A stretch of DNA of 64,000 nt from Siniperca chuatsi (GCF_020085105.1 NC_058043.1:6267667-6331666), one strand, 5' to 3'; counted from the stretch's first letter, positions 1 through 12,639 are shown. The notes: generated from the sequence alone by a model not told the origin. A program made the numbers and translations.

Positions 1-142
1 ACTGCGCTCTAACACATCTCCAATCAGAGGCTGCAGATTTATCAGCATGTCTGTCCTGCTGCCTTCAGACGGCTGCAGGGATTTAATGAACTGATCGAGA
101 AACTTTTCATACAGTCTAAAGCAGCTGTGGACGACAGATCCT
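1..142. other. coding-like sequence of unassigned neighbour, strand unresolved
   Basis: Two overlapping open readings run through this edge segment. On the plus strand an acceptor-like AG at 26-27 precedes 38 open codons (RLQIYQHVCPAAFRR... IEKLFIQSKAAVDDRS) that end at a GTAAGA donor after 142. On the minus strand a TTACAG acceptor ends at 141 and is followed by 46 open codons to the window edge (SVVHSCFRLYEKFLDQFIKS...LIGDVLERS). Both read like helical protein. Neither matches appl1, whose next exon would be expected here. The minus reading weakly recalls the spacing of a C-terminal FANCD2 helix, but that is far too little to name it. At most one strand is likely to be real. Confidence 0.4.
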
Positions 143-474
143 GTAAGAATCACCTGTTTTAATGTATGTATCAATGCAGGCAGACTTACTGACTGCTTTG
201 ATCACATTGAAAGTAATTTATTTATGTAAATTTAAACGCATCTACTGGTTGGAGTGGTCTTTAACTTAAATTAGTTTATTTACGTTTTAAATCATCGAGT
301 AATTGCTGCGCCTGTGCTTCCAAGTATTTAGTTTTCTTTTGTTGACAAAATCATCAGACTGGCAGCAGATTGACGATGAGCCAGAAGTATATTCTCAGCA
401 TAATGTCTAAGACACATTTTCCACAATGACACACACACACACTCTCTCTCTCTCTCTCTCTGTGTGTTTCATAC

Positions 475-649
475 TTGAGGCAGTCACAGGTGACCAGCAG
501 GTGTGATTCGGTCATCCTGAAGATGTTGTGGATGGCTCTGGCTGCCAGGATCTGCCTCATGGTCTCAGAGATGACCTCTGCTGACTCAGCAGTCCTCACC
601 TCCATGGAGCCCAGGAAGCGAACGATGAAGAGCTGATGGAGGATGGAGT
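475..649 (-). CDS. appl1: appl1 exon 17: first part of PTB domain, last exon visible
   Basis: This exon encodes the opening of the phosphotyrosine-binding domain (ILHQLFIVRFLGSMEV, MRQILAARAIHNIFRM, HLLVTCDCL). It closes on a GTATGA donor that leaves two bases of the next Lys codon. No continuation resembling the expected next exon (a stretch after CLKLIDPQTQ in vertebrates) occurs between here and the window edge. The gene therefore continues beyond an intron of more than 470 bases, or is interrupted. Confidence 0.93.
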
Positions 650-2993
650 CTGGACAACAGACACGGGGGAGAAAATTAGAATTAGAAATTAGAAGGAGGC
701 ACACTTGATAACTTACTTGGACATTTTCATTAAAGTTCCCCTCCAGACGTTTTAAAGTATGTAAAAATACTCTGCTATGATTAATATTTAAGTAAAACAA
801 AAAAAAAAGACTCTGAAAAAGGGCTGGAAGCACATCTACTCCTTCTCCCTCATTGAGAAAGTCTGGATCTATGAACACCCCGCCCACCACCGCTGCATGT
901 TAGGTTGACCGGTGAAAGAGCAGTGCGCATCAAGATGAAGATGTAGACTAGAAGATGTATCAGAATGGTAAGTGTAGTTAGCATCTATTATTTGTTTATG
1001 TTGTTTGTTAGCTTGCAACTGGCAGTGGCTGACACAGCGTTAGTGGTTGTGAAACATACAATAATATCTGCTACGATGTGTGTTCACATTGTTATTATGT
1101 AACGTTAGTAGATAGTGGAAGGAAGCTCCAGGGTTCAGTTTACATCCAAAAACTGCACACTCTGTCATGTTTGCTGTCAAAACTTTCACTACGCTAAGTT
1201 AGCTCAAACTCGGCTCTGTACTGACAAGTCCGCTCTGCGCTGGAGGTTTCAGGTTTCTTTGCTGATGGTGTTCTTTGTTGGTGGTCTTTCGAATTTGTGA
1301 CGTCCCAAATCTAGCTTGCTCTGGATTACGTTTGATTCTCAGATTTTAGGGAAGTGTACAGACATCTCCCCCCTTCAGTAGAGGAATGTGAAAACACCTT
1401 TCTAGCGACAAACTTTGCACAAATACAAGTCAGTAAAGACATTTTAGGGGACATAAACATAAGAAAAACACATTTTTGAGTGGAGGGTCCTTTAAACAAA
1501 AGAGTGACTAAATTGGAACCGGATGCATCACTGTAACAGAAACCATGAAAAAATGGTTTCAATAACATGAGGAAGACAAGAGCAGACGGTACCTTCGCTG
1601 TCTTCTGATGTGCTGTCTCCTGACTCTCCAAATGGATTACTTCTTCTGTGGACACACACAGAAAAACACACAGAAACACACACACACACACACACACACG
1701 CACAGAACATTGAACATTAACCATCAGCTGCTGCATTAGACAGGACTCTCACTCACTCACATCACAGGGATACTTTGATCGACCAGGTGCTGTTGAGAAT
1801 CACAAATTACTTGATTAGTCTTCATCAACAGTTTTCATAGAGTCACTTCCTGTGGTAACAGTAGTTAAACTGTGTTCTCTGGATTATACAGAGTAACGGG
1901 GACTCTCCGTCCCACACCCTATATAATAGACATTGAATAGTTTACTCAATAGAAAGCAGTAAATCGAGATTTCGGACACTTACTAATCATTATTTTGGCG
2001 CTCAACTGTAATTTTCGGATCTGTAAAATGTGGGGCATTGCTTTGTGGGATAATTAGCAGAAAGCACTTTTTTTGTTCCATTGTGGGATTTTTAAGGGCA
2101 CTATATAGAGGATCCACTACACTACTATTTTACTGTGGTCTTTCCAGGTCTCTCTGGTGGAGAGGAGGTGGTGTGGCTCAGATCCTTCCTAGTGGGCGAC
2201 ACCTGAAGCTTCTGAATTGTCCTCCTGGATCCTCTTCACTTATGTTTTACAATCTACATTTTGTCATAATTGTATACTGTCATGTATGACTTTCTGTTGT
2301 GAATCTATTCTGTACACACAACATCTATTGCATGTCCGTCTGTCCTGGGAGAGGGTCTAAGGACAGAGGGTGCTGTGTATAGATTGTAAAGCCACATGAG
2401 GCCAGTTGTGATTTGTGATGTTGACTTGACATGACTACATTTACACACACAGAATTAGGACACTCAAATAAAATGGCGGACAGTAAATATAGTGCACTGT
2501 ATAGTAAATAGGGAGTGATTTCAGACACAGCCTCTGTTTCTGGAAAGAGATGTTGCTGTTGAATTTTTAAAAATATAATTCTTCAAAAGCTGTGAGCATC
2601 ACACACTAAATTCCATTCATCTTGATTGTATTGGGGTGGAGGCTGAAATCTCAAAACCTGGACAATAAAAAAAAAACCCTACATGCTTGGAGAGATGCCA
2701 CCAGACATGAGACAAACAATACGTTTTTTCATCATCTGGGTGAACTGAAATAAGAGGAAACAGACATGAGGCTTTAGCACGGTTTGCAACACACACACAC
2801 ACACCTACCTGCCGGACTGTGCTGCCGTCTTGCTCTGTCCTGAGTTCTCCTCGGTGACGGGGGAAATTATGTCAAACTGGATGGGTGTTTCCGGGGCAAC
2901 CAGCGCATCCAATGAGAGCACGGAAAGGGCAGGCGATGGCTCTGAACCCACAGAGCTAATACTGCTCGCTCGGCCCACACGCCCTTTACTGGA

Positions 2994-3034
<41 letters not shown>

Positions 3035-6000
3035 TGGTCTTACTGGTGGAGGCCTGACTCGTCCAGTTTTCCCACAGAAAAATCTGATTGGCCACCAAGG
3101 GTCCATCTTCCTTATATCTGGCAGCTGATAGGTTATAAGGTTGTCGATCACACCATGTAGCTATGTAGTTGTTGTATGTAAAGTGCTTGCTTTTCAAGTG
3201 TAATAAAGACAAGATACACACACCTGCTGGGTCTCATGCTCTCATGTCTCTGCTGGAAGGACGGCGACGGTGTCACGGCCTCAATAGCTGATTGGTTCAC
3301 TCTGGCTGCCAGCTCCTGCCAATATGATGACAATACTGTCAGCATCAACCAATAGGAAAAGATTTTGAATGTATGAATTCAAATCGCTTTTCAGTAAAAG
3401 TTTGTTCTGTTTTTTTATTTGTACAGTGTCTCGCTACTCTTATTTCATACTGTGTATATATTGATATTAGATACACAATACATGGCCAAAAGTATGTGGA
3501 CACCCAGACATTCCAGCCATGTTATTAATGAACATGCCATTCCAAAAACAATGATCATTAATCTGCAGTTAATGGGTTTAAGCGCTGACTATCGTGCGAC
3601 ATGTCTCCAATTCGAGTCCAGGCGGGGACCTTTGTTGCATGTTGTTCCCCTTCTCTCCTTCCCCTAATTTCCTGCAAACTCTCTAATGTGTGTCTAGTGC
3701 TGAAAAGATACATTAAACCCTGTTGTTTCCCAGCAACAAAGACATTTTCTCTTTTAACTTCCTGTCTACACTGGAAGTGGGAATGTGTCGCATTTTGTCA
3801 TCCAAGTAATCCGCTGCTTGTGACCACCTTGCACCTGCATGTCAGCAAATATTTGACCAGTTTTACATAATAACGTACTGTGGTGAGGACTGCCATCGCC
3901 ATCACCTCTATTAGCTGTTGCTGAGACGCTAATCAGATCACTTCTTCCACACAGTTCCAGGATCAACTAGTCAAGTTATCATAGTTAATACTTATGGTGA
4001 CTAGTGGATCTGCGGGGGTTGTGGAAGTGCCAGGTCATCTGACGTCTTGTGGACGTTTTGCTCTGAGTGGTTGACTGTTTTTCCAACTAGGGGAAATAGC
4101 CATCAATGAGCACAACACCAGACAGATTAAAATCACTGGACAAATCAGAGGTATGGGGCTGAAACCAGGCCAGACTTCACCTAAAGATAAGTGCCAAAAT
4201 TTCCACTACAACCTGTGACCAAGTTCATGAGGGAAGTAGGACACAGACCTCTGCGTTCTCACTCAGGTAGATCCTTTTGGAAATGTTGTTGATGGTGGAG
4301 ATCCACTGGTGGAGGAAGCAGCAGAGAGACGGCGTGAGGAGACAACAGAACGGCTGACAGTCAATACAGAGCAGGTCACATGACAGAAAAACATTTTACC
4401 TCCTCGCAGTCCTTCCTGCTCTCCGACTGCAGCGTCACCACTCTGACAGAACACAAAATGAGAAAAACTCAAATACTTTTTTACAAGTGGTATTTATACT
4501 CTACTACACCTCTGAAAAGTTAAACATGGAGAGAAGAGTTATGCTGTATTCATGAAAGACAAAAGGTAAAAAACGGTAGCCCTCTCACTTCTTTCCATCA
4601 AAGGAAGTGACCTGAAAGCAGAAGCGGCGGTCGTCAGAGTCGACCGCCATGACGGAACAGTTGTCGAGGTCTGTGACCAGCCCGCCCGCCACCTCGCCTC
4701 GGCCCTGCTGCATCAGATTACCGCCCTGCGTGAAGAAGTACTGACGCTCCCAGGACGACGACACCAGCCCCGTCTTACTGAGAGACAGGCAGAAGAGCTA
4801 TTTTAACTTATTGGAAGATGACACAAACAACAAATTAAGTGTAAAGATCCTATTTTCCAACTTATTTCCAACTTTAACACCAGATTCCAATATTGCCACA
4901 ACAGCAGTCCAAGCACATGACAGAAAATGACTTTAAAAGTAAGTAAAGTAAACTTTATATAACCATTTTCGGAACGGTATTTAGACAAAGATAACATAAC
5001 ATACCTTACAATTAAAACTTTGTCGTCATTAAAGGAGAATGGGGGGTTTACAACTTGGGTCTTTTTTCATAGTTTTGTTTGTTCTTTCTATTAGTTATAA
5101 TAACATTGTATCATACAAGTTAATATCTGAGATCTGGGGACACGGTAAGATCACTAAAAAGAAGTCTGACAATTCAAGAAACACGAGCAGTCAGACCATC
5201 AGACAGTTTGGAAACAAACCAACAGTTTATTTAGATGCTATTGATATTTGGAGATCAAACTGAAAGTGAGTGCACCTGAAATGTTGTAATAACCCCTCAA
5301 TGCACCGGAAAACTGTGTGCACACAATCCACACAACCACAGTAAGTACAACACGTCAAAGTTGAAGCAGGAAGTGAGTCTGTAAACTGTGATGGATGTTT
5401 ACAGTGGACATTTTGGGCTAATAATTTTACGTTTGCCTTTGTTTTCTCTTCTAAATAAGTTTGTTAAAAACCTGTCTGATCGTCGACTGCTCGTGTTTCT
5501 TGACCCGTCTGACATTTTTTTAGTGATGTCTCCATCTTTCCAGATCTCAGATATTAACTTGGTCGGGACAGTGTTATCATTACTGATTGAACTGATGGAC
5601 AAAACACAGAAAATAAGAAAAAGTTTCAGAAAATGAAGAAAAGTTGTAATAAATTGGAATTATCATTTAAAGCCGTTTTGGATTTGAAAGTGTCCAACTA
5701 CCCGGTGGTAGAATCAAAAAACACACTGCGACAGAGAGCAGTGCACGTCAGCGTAATCCGACCCAGGGACTGCATGTACATAAAATGCACCAGGATTTCA
5801 CCAGGATTGTTTAATTTTTTTCTTCTGACATCAGAATGATTTCAAATGATATTATGATCAGATAACAATTGTACACATGTGGACATTAAATAAAAGTATT
5901 AAAATATGTGTGCATGTCCTACTTGCGGATGTACAGGTAGCCCTGTTTCCTGGTCAGGTTGCGACAGACAGGTGAGTGGGCGGGGTCAGGGTCACACGGT

Positions 6001-6090
6001 GCGTACAGCAGGTCACATGATCTCTCCATCTCCTGGATGGACTGCTGCATCTGCCCAACCTCCTCCTCCATCTCGCGACGCACACTGCAA

Positions 6091-6128
<38 letters not shown>

Positions 6129-9100
6129 TGAATTCACACGTTCCCCTCACATTTGTCACTGATGTCTTCATATTGCTAACATGTTTCCATCCATTTGCAG
6201 TTTCTTCAAAACCACAAAACCTTTGAAACGTTAAGTTAAGTATTTAAGACCTTGATTATAAAAAAAACATTTAAGACACTTTTGGTTGTGGTGTTGGTGT
6301 GTGTGTGTGTGTGTGGGGTCTTACTTCTGGACACTGGTTCCAATGGTTCCCAGGAAGTCCTCCCACTGCTGGGTGAGATTTTCTGAACCCAGCTTAAAGA
6401 AACTGATCTGCACAGAACAAACACAGATAAAGATAAAGACACATCAGCGGGTTTCAGTTCTGTTCAGTCATTTTATTATTCCAAATGGGAAGTACAAAAA
6501 CAACAGTACAAAAACTGTCACTGTTAACAGAGAGAAACATGGTAACAGCTCTGAACCAGTTGGGAAAACTTCAGATTTAAAATGAATTTGACTGGTTCAG
6601 TCTAATATTCACTGCCTGCTCCACTTCAACATCACAGCAGTCTAATGTTTCTCTCTGTTAACAGTGACGCTTCTTCACATATATTATAAATAGAGTGAAA
6701 TTCACTGGGACTCGTTAACTCAGGGACAAACTCAATAACTTCTCCTTAGGAGCTGTTCCTGATGAATGACACCCACCTGTGTGTGTGTGTGTCTGTGTGT
6801 GTGCATGTGTGTACCTGGGCCTGCATGTAGCCCAGCAGCGGCTCCAGCAGAGCCGTCTTCTTCTTGTACTGAAGTGTGTTCAGCGAGCAGAAGTAGTGCA
6901 TCATGGTCTGGTGCTGTTTCTTGCGGGAGGTGTAGACATCCTCCACAGCCTCCACCCGCAACTGCAACACACAAGACTTTCCTCTTATTTCAGCGTCAAG
7001 GTAATATCATATATTTTTGGTCAAGATAATCAGAGATTTTCATATTGGCACATAACTTCTGCTGACCAGCTTATGCAGCTGCTGGTTTGAGGTCATTTCT
7101 ATGAAAATCAACCTGCAGAAACTTGAACCTTGCTGCAGATATATAGGAAAGTTTTTAAGATGCAGTTGCATCCCCACATAACAATCACTGACTGTAACTC
7201 TAACAAAAAACACAACTGACCAATGGGCTACTCTGAAGCAGGTTTCAGCTCTCTGCAAGCTTATTTTCATACAAATAAACTGAAATGGGTGCCTGGAAGG
7301 AAGTCAATCTAATCAATCTAAAAACTGAAGTGTGCAATAAAGTGGTCAACAATAAAGTAAAAGATATACAATTAGAGGTTAAGGGCTAAAACACTCAAAA
7401 CCAGACTGGATGAACCAGAAGTTTTCTAACGTAACTTATTACAAATTATGGGAAAAATAGAGATATTTATTTAATTCCATTTAACTGCACAGCAAGTCAG
7501 TAGAAAATGGAAAATGTGGAAATTGTCAAAAAGTAATTGAATGGATACTTGAATTGGGTTGAAATGGAGCAGTTCTGTCAAGGAATTTCCTCTAGAAATC
7601 AATAACTGCTGATAAACTCAACACAGCTAACTACACAAACTCAGAAAAAGTTTCATCTGTATTTTCCCTGTAAACAAATTACACAGTTCCTTCAAGGAAA
7701 CTTCAGAGAAAATAATTTAGATATTACGGACCCGTACAATAAAGAATCACCTAGAAGGTTAGTATTAGATTTTAGTAAACCTAATGTGAGGAGTGTTTCT
7801 GTCAACAAAGTGATTACCTTGTCGTTGTCCCTCTTCTTGGAGAGGCGGCTGTATCTGTTAATGGCTGTGTCATGATCTGCAGACAGAAACAGGTAGGTAA
7901 GACTTTTTGGTAGTATAACATTTTCTTTTTCATTTCTTTTTCATCAGTAACACAGGTTAGAAAAGAACAGAGCAGTAGTCTTCAAGTGAAGACAAAAATA
8001 CTCCAGTAACCATAAAAACAAGGTGAAATCTCCCTTTAAAGCCAAGAGCCAAAAGAGTCATGCTGACACAGAGATCTGCACATTTTGTTCTTTTACATTA
8101 AGTGTTACAACTCTGACCAAGTCTCTGTCAGAGTTAGCGGCTGTAAATTCTCATCTTATCTTCATTCAAATTAGGACAGACTGCCCTCCACGTGCACAAA
8201 TAAAACAAAAATAAAAATATGTTTAAGAAATGTTAGATCGATTAATTGTTTTAAGTAAATTATGCCAAACATGTTTATGTTCACACTTCAAGCTGCTGTG
8301 AATCCTTTTGGGTTTTAAATGGTTGTTGACACAAAATAGGCAATTGACCAATCCTTAGCCTCCGTAGTTATTCAGAAACAATTAACTAACTTAATCCCAT
8401 CAAAAATCGACAGATGTTAAGATAAGATGCTCCTTTGATTACTTTATCTCAGTTTACCCAACTGACTCTACCCGAGCTGCCAGTAGGACGGATATTATTT
8501 GTTTTTGTAGCCGAGATGTATATTCAGTAAGGTAATAATTGTATTTAAAAACATAATGCTAGTCAGCAGAAGCGATATTAACATAGCAACAGTAGCTAAG
8601 GGTGGGTGGTTCTTAAGATCGGTCAATTGGAGGATGACTCCTTGATGCAGAATATTAATTGCAGCCCTAAGTAGCAGTACTAACTTACCATCACTGGCTA
8701 TTTGGAAGACTTCTTTCAGAGTGAGGATCTCTGGAGAGAGACAGAGAGACAAAAAGGACAGCAAGTTAGAGTGCAAAGGATATTTCTGCTATCTGTGCTT
8801 ATGTGTTTATGTTTAGCACAAGTGTACTTTTTCCCAAGTTTGGGCCCCTTAGTTCCACTGAAGGGAAATCCTATATTTTGGACAACAGTGTGCTTCCAGT
8901 TCTGCGGGAACAATCAGTTTGGGGAAGACATTTTCCTGTTTCATGACAATGCCCCCGTGCACAAAACCAGGTCCATAGAAAATGGTTTTCCCAGTTTGGT
9001 GTGAAAGAGCTTGACTGGCCTGCACAGAGTCCTGATCTCAACCTCATCTTTGGGATGAACTAGAACACTGATCCAGAGCCAGACCTGATCTCCCAACATC

Positions 9101-12100
9101 AGTGGGCGACCTCACAAATGCTCCTATGGCTACTATTTTTGGTCATGTAGTCAACAACAAAACTCTTGTCAGTTGCTAATCTGACAAATATGTCAGAAAC
9201 AGTTCTCGTTCTTTGATCCACAGTGTGGCAGGATCGGATTATTAGTGTGCTGCATGTGTGTGTGTGTTTCCTACCCTTCAGGTCTCTCTCTTTAAACTGA
9301 GTGATAGGAAACATCATGGCATCTGCAAGCTGGGTGGACAAGACAGCATGACAGGAACTCAACTAGAAAGAGAGCGAGAGAGAAAGAGAGGAAGTTAAGG
9401 ATGAATCAGCGGGGCGAACACACTGTGACCACAGAAGATGAACATGGTGTTTCTTACTCTCCTTCTCACAGATATTAATAGTAAATCGATTGTGACGTCA
9501 TATCATGTCAGGTAAAATCTGTCTGTGTGGCACATCCAGAAGGATAAACAAACTGGCCTGACAGCAGCTATGGTGTGTTTGTATTCTCTCTCACCTCATC
9601 AATGACTTTTGCAAACTGCTGCAGGGTGGAGCTCATCACCTCATCATCGCCCCCTAGAGGAAAACGCTGCAGACAACAGCAGCAACATGGAGAAATGGAT
9701 TAGATCGATTCCTGTGAGGAAAATATCTCGTGAAACGCACAGCAAAGGAATCTGTGAATTCCTGGCAGTTTTCAAGATACCTCGTCGTGGAACAAATGGT
9801 GGTTAAATGAAGACCTGAAGTCGCCTCTAGAGGAAAGGTCAGGGGTCATCAAAATAATTACAAAACTGTCAAGATCTTGTTTTGAACCAAAGTGTTGGAC
9901 AGACAGATGTGCCAAAAATTTCAATCCTAGTTACCTGGAAAAATCTTAAAATGTAACAGTGTTGCATATAACCAGAGGTGTAATGAAGGCATACGTGTGA
10001 AGTAACAGAAAAGGCCAGTGGCTAGTGATAAGCCTGTTGATTTCATGATGTTGGTTCATAAGGCTAATGGCTAGGGTCAAAAGGCTGATGCTAGTGTTAT
10101 AAAGCTGACGTCTAGTGTTTTAACGCTCGTGGCTTCCGTTTTAGGGTTGGTGGCTAGTGTTATAATGCTGACACCAAGTGTGATAAGGCTGGTGGCTAGT
10201 GCTTTGAGGCTGATGGCTAGTGCTATAATGCTGATGGCTAGTGCTATATGGCTGGTGGCTAGTGCCATAAGGCTGGTGGCTAGTGCCATAAGGTTGGTGG
10301 CTAGTGCCATAAGGCTGGTGGCTAGTGTTATATGGCCAGTGGCTAGTTTTAAAAAACTGTGGGTAGTGTCAGAAAGCTGTGGCTGTTGATATACTTTATG
10401 GCCTTTGGCTAGTATTATAAGGCTGATGGCTAGTGTTACTAGTCTGCGGTCTGCTACTAGTGTGTTATAAGACTGGTGGCTAGCATTATACTGTAAGGCT
10501 GATAGGTGGTGTAATAACGCTCATGTGTTAGAGTTAAAAGGCTGATAGCTAGTGTCATAAAGCTAATGATTAGTGTCATATCAGGCCAGTGGCTATTGTT
10601 ATATGGCCTGTGGCTAGTGTTATAAGGCTGTGTCATAAGGCTATGGCTAAGGTTGTAAGGATAATGGCTAGGGTCACAAGACTGATGGCTAGTGTTTAAA
10701 GGTTGGTGGCTAGTGTTAAATGGCCAGTGGGTAGTACTATAAGGCTAATGTCTAGTGTTATAGCATGGTGGTTAGTGTCATACAGGCTGGTGGCTAGTGT
10801 CATTCGGGCTGGTGGCTGGTGTGACTTGGCCTACCTGTTTGTCGTACTCTTTCAGCAGTCTGGAGGTCAGGTGTGTTGCAGCACTCAGCTCATTCTGAAG
10901 GAGAAATCAGCAGACACACTTTCCAATCAGCTGCCACCTACTAACGTTCATGTACGTTCTGCCCATACCTGCAAAGCTAGTGACACTACACCTGTCAACA
11001 GTGTGTGAGTGAGTGTGTACCTGTGCATCATAAATCCTCTGCATGGCCTGATAGAGCTGTGTGCAGTAGTTGGAGATGGCTGCAGTGTCCTCCTCAAACA
11101 CTCCCAGCAGAGAGCGTGTCTATATACAAAACACATAATAAAACTGATGAAAACAAAGTCAGTGTTAATCATTTGACCAGTCCATAAAACCTCAGCGAGT
11201 GAAATGATCCCTTGTGTAACTGCCAAAACCAAACCCACACCTATCTATGTAAATCCACACCTTCTACCTGTCACACAGTACAATACTGTTCTCAAGGTGT
11301 GTCTCAACTACATGTTTTGACTTAAGCTAGCCAGCAAGCTCATCTGTCATTGTGAGAGATAAAATAAAAAAAGATTTTGAATTTTGGTGCATTACTGACG
11401 GCTGGGTGGTTGGTCTAATCCTACCAATTTATTAAAAGGACAGGTGGCACCAGTATTTGTAATAGTTACAGAGGTATCGTAGTCCAGGGGCCTTTATCAC
11501 AAACAGACATTAATGCTGGTATATCACATTATTGTTGTATAATTATATTGGATATATTTCACCTCGTTGTAAATCACATTTTGCTGTAGCAATGACCACA
11601 TTTCCCTAGGGGTCTCACTGTTTCATGCCTGGGCAAATTGTTTAGAAATGAACTAAACTAAAACATCCAAACAATCTACTCATACATCTACACACTGAAC
11701 CTTTTCGGCATATCATACTCTGGCCACACCCCAAATCAGTGATGTCACAGCAGGTGTTTTGCCCTGGATTTGCTGCAGGAAACAACATCACTGATTAGGA
11801 GGTGTTTCAGCTCATCTGAATCAGTGCAGCTGCAGCTTTCTGCCCTGTGTGACTATCTAACAATAACATAAAGCAGCAGAATTGGCTGCTTGAACACTCG
11901 GAGGAGGGGAAACTACTAGCCAAGTGGCTAAGGAAGTACCCAGCAAACTAGTGATTTGACGAGTTCATTTCTGTGCAAACAGACACTGAATAGCGTGCCT
12001 CCGTTTGACATTTTGACCTCGCATCTTGACGTAAACCTCCACCAGCTGATCGGTATAGCCGTGACATTTTGATGCCGATGCACAGCTGGAGTATCCCGTT

Positions 12101-12335
12101 TCAGCTGTCCGCTTGACAGCTTTAGTTAGCTGGGCCGTTAGCGGTTAGCATGCTGCTTGAACTTGGCATCTCTTCGCTGGTTGTTAGCAAACACTGAGCC
12201 TACAAAGACAGTTAGCCTAGCCGTACAAATGGCTAACGTTAGCATGCTATCTAAAGCCACCAGGGAAAAGCGAGCTGTTACCTGCGGACTGTCCTCCAGC
12301 GTCTCCTCTATCGGCAGCTTCTCTATCCCGGGCAT
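475..12335 (-). CDS. appl1: APPL1 endosomal adaptor (BAR-PH-PTB), 17 coding exons, 3' end missing
   Basis: Rab5-effector adaptor of early endosomes that links receptors to Akt and adiponectin-type signalling (family knowledge). Coding exons in order: 12335-12282, 11119-11021, 10894-10835, 9666-9595, 9362-9275, 8730-8689, 7876-7818, 6961-6815, 6407-6325, 6084-5923, 4777-4589, 4442-4400, 4305-4249, 3315-3224, 2988-2809, 1645-1593, 649-475. All junctions are GT-AG and keep frame, giving 551 codons plus two bases. The start MPGIEKLPIEETLEDSPQ matches APPL1 rather than APPL2. The BAR domain covers about residues 19-270 (QLADAMMFPITQFKERDLK, HQTMMHYFCSLNTLQYKKK). The PH domain covers about 280-380 (RKQGYLYIRNKTG, FFTQGGNLM, DNCSVMAVD). 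A linker follows with TPSPSFQQRHES and SNPFGESGD, and the PTB begins near 494. Vertebrate APPL1 is about 710 residues, so roughly 150 C-terminal residues lie outside the window or are absent. The donor after exon 13 (GTCTGT) is weak. Confidence 0.96.
2997..3030. repeat. (GA)n microsatellite next to appl1 exon 15
   Basis: About 17 GA units. On the appl1 strand this is a CT run ending eight bases before the exon 15 acceptor, so it doubles as the polypyrimidine tract of that intron. Confidence 0.95.
3470..3575 (+). mobile_element. Tc1-family terminal fragment
   Basis: Contains ATGGCCAAAAGTATGTGGAC, the well-known terminal motif of fish Tc1-like elements and their non-autonomous relatives, followed by the conserved ACATGCCATTCCAAAAACA stretch. 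No second terminus is found nearby, so this is a solo end. It abuts a SINE fragment to its right in appl1 intron 13 (between exons 13 and 14). Confidence 0.7.
3590..3720 (+). mobile_element. SINE fragment (B box and body)
   Basis: TTCGAGTCC at 3611-3619 fits a Pol III B box. It is followed by the GGGGACCTTTGTTGCATG and CCCCTTCTCTCC body common to a teleost tRNA-derived SINE. The A-box half is missing and replaced by the adjacent Tc1-type sequence. Its counterpart head is seen in opposite orientation near 16.2 kb. Confidence 0.65.
5027..5680. mobile_element. foldback (long inverted repeat) element in appl1 intron
   Basis: The left arm at about 5027-5215 and the reverse complement of about 5450-5680 match over most of their length. 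The core TTAATATCTGAGATCTGG is shared, and even the translations agree (KLISEIW..G.ITKK.SD.SRNTSS on both arms). The loop is about 235 bases. The outer ends (TCATTAAAGG against TTAAAGCC) suggest a MITE-like unit. No transposase is present. Confidence 0.75.
8810..9135 (+). mobile_element. decayed Tc1/mariner-type transposase fragment
   Basis: The plus-strand translation gives HDNAPVHKTRSIENGF, then after a frameshift DWPAQSPDLN and WDELE-like remnants. These are the catalytic DDE-side signatures of fish Tc1 transposases (HDNAPxHKAR, DWPAQSPDLNPIEHLWDELE in intact family members). The segment before it is the usual 5' part of the same element. Frameshifts and the loss of both ends show it is dead. 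It lies in appl1 between exons 5 and 6. Confidence 0.88.
10020..10830. repeat. 21-bp minisatellite in appl1 intron 2
   Basis: About 800 bases consist of degenerate head-to-tail copies of a 21-bp unit close to GGCTGGTGGCTAGTGYYATAA, best ordered at 10180-10330 and more broken at the flanks. The array ends immediately beside the acceptor of neither exon but within 10 bases of the exon 3 donor at 10835 (minus strand). Because 21 is a multiple of three, both strands give long repetitive open readings (ALATSLM, VASAIRL types) that are not genes. Confidence 0.9.
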
Positions 12336-12630
12336 GGCTGCGGCAGGCGCGTTGGTAATCGGTGTGAATCGACGGACAAAATGCACAACAACACAGTCCG
12401 ACAACTCCCACTCAAGATTTCTCTTGGCTACACGAATTCACAACACCCCAAAACAGCTCCTCCCGGTTCCGCAGGTCCCGCCCTCCAAATGGATTTTGAT
12501 TGGATAGAAAAAACTTCCATGAATTTGATTGGTTTCTTGTTTAAAGGGGAGAGGCGCCATTTTGGCTCTCACCAGGATCGCCCTTTCACTGTACTCGTAT
12601 TCAATTCAGAGCCATAATGGCGGCCGGTTC
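12336..12630 (-). promoter_or_regulatory. appl1: appl1 5' UTR and promoter region with two YY1-like motifs
   Basis: The sequence upstream of the appl1 ATG is locally CpG-richer than the flanking AT-rich spacer. It carries two oppositely oriented ATGGCGSC-type motifs: 12553-12564 (AAAATGGCGCC on the minus strand) and 12614-12625 (ATAATGGCGGCC on the plus strand). YY1 sites of this type are usual at TATA-less housekeeping promoters. The transcription start cannot be placed from sequence alone. The next gene upstream points the same way, so this is not a shared bidirectional promoter between annotated genes. Confidence 0.5.
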
Positions 12631-12639
12631 TTAGTTTGC

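Noticed and set aside
354..890. 178-codon minus-strand frame as a single gene
   Set aside because: Only 475-649 is real (appl1 exon 17); the rest reads through intron sequence.
10077..10389. Open frames ALATSLM (minus) and VASAIRL (plus) resembling a repetitive protein
   Set aside because: Produced by a 21-bp minisatellite in an appl1 intron; no start context or splice sites.
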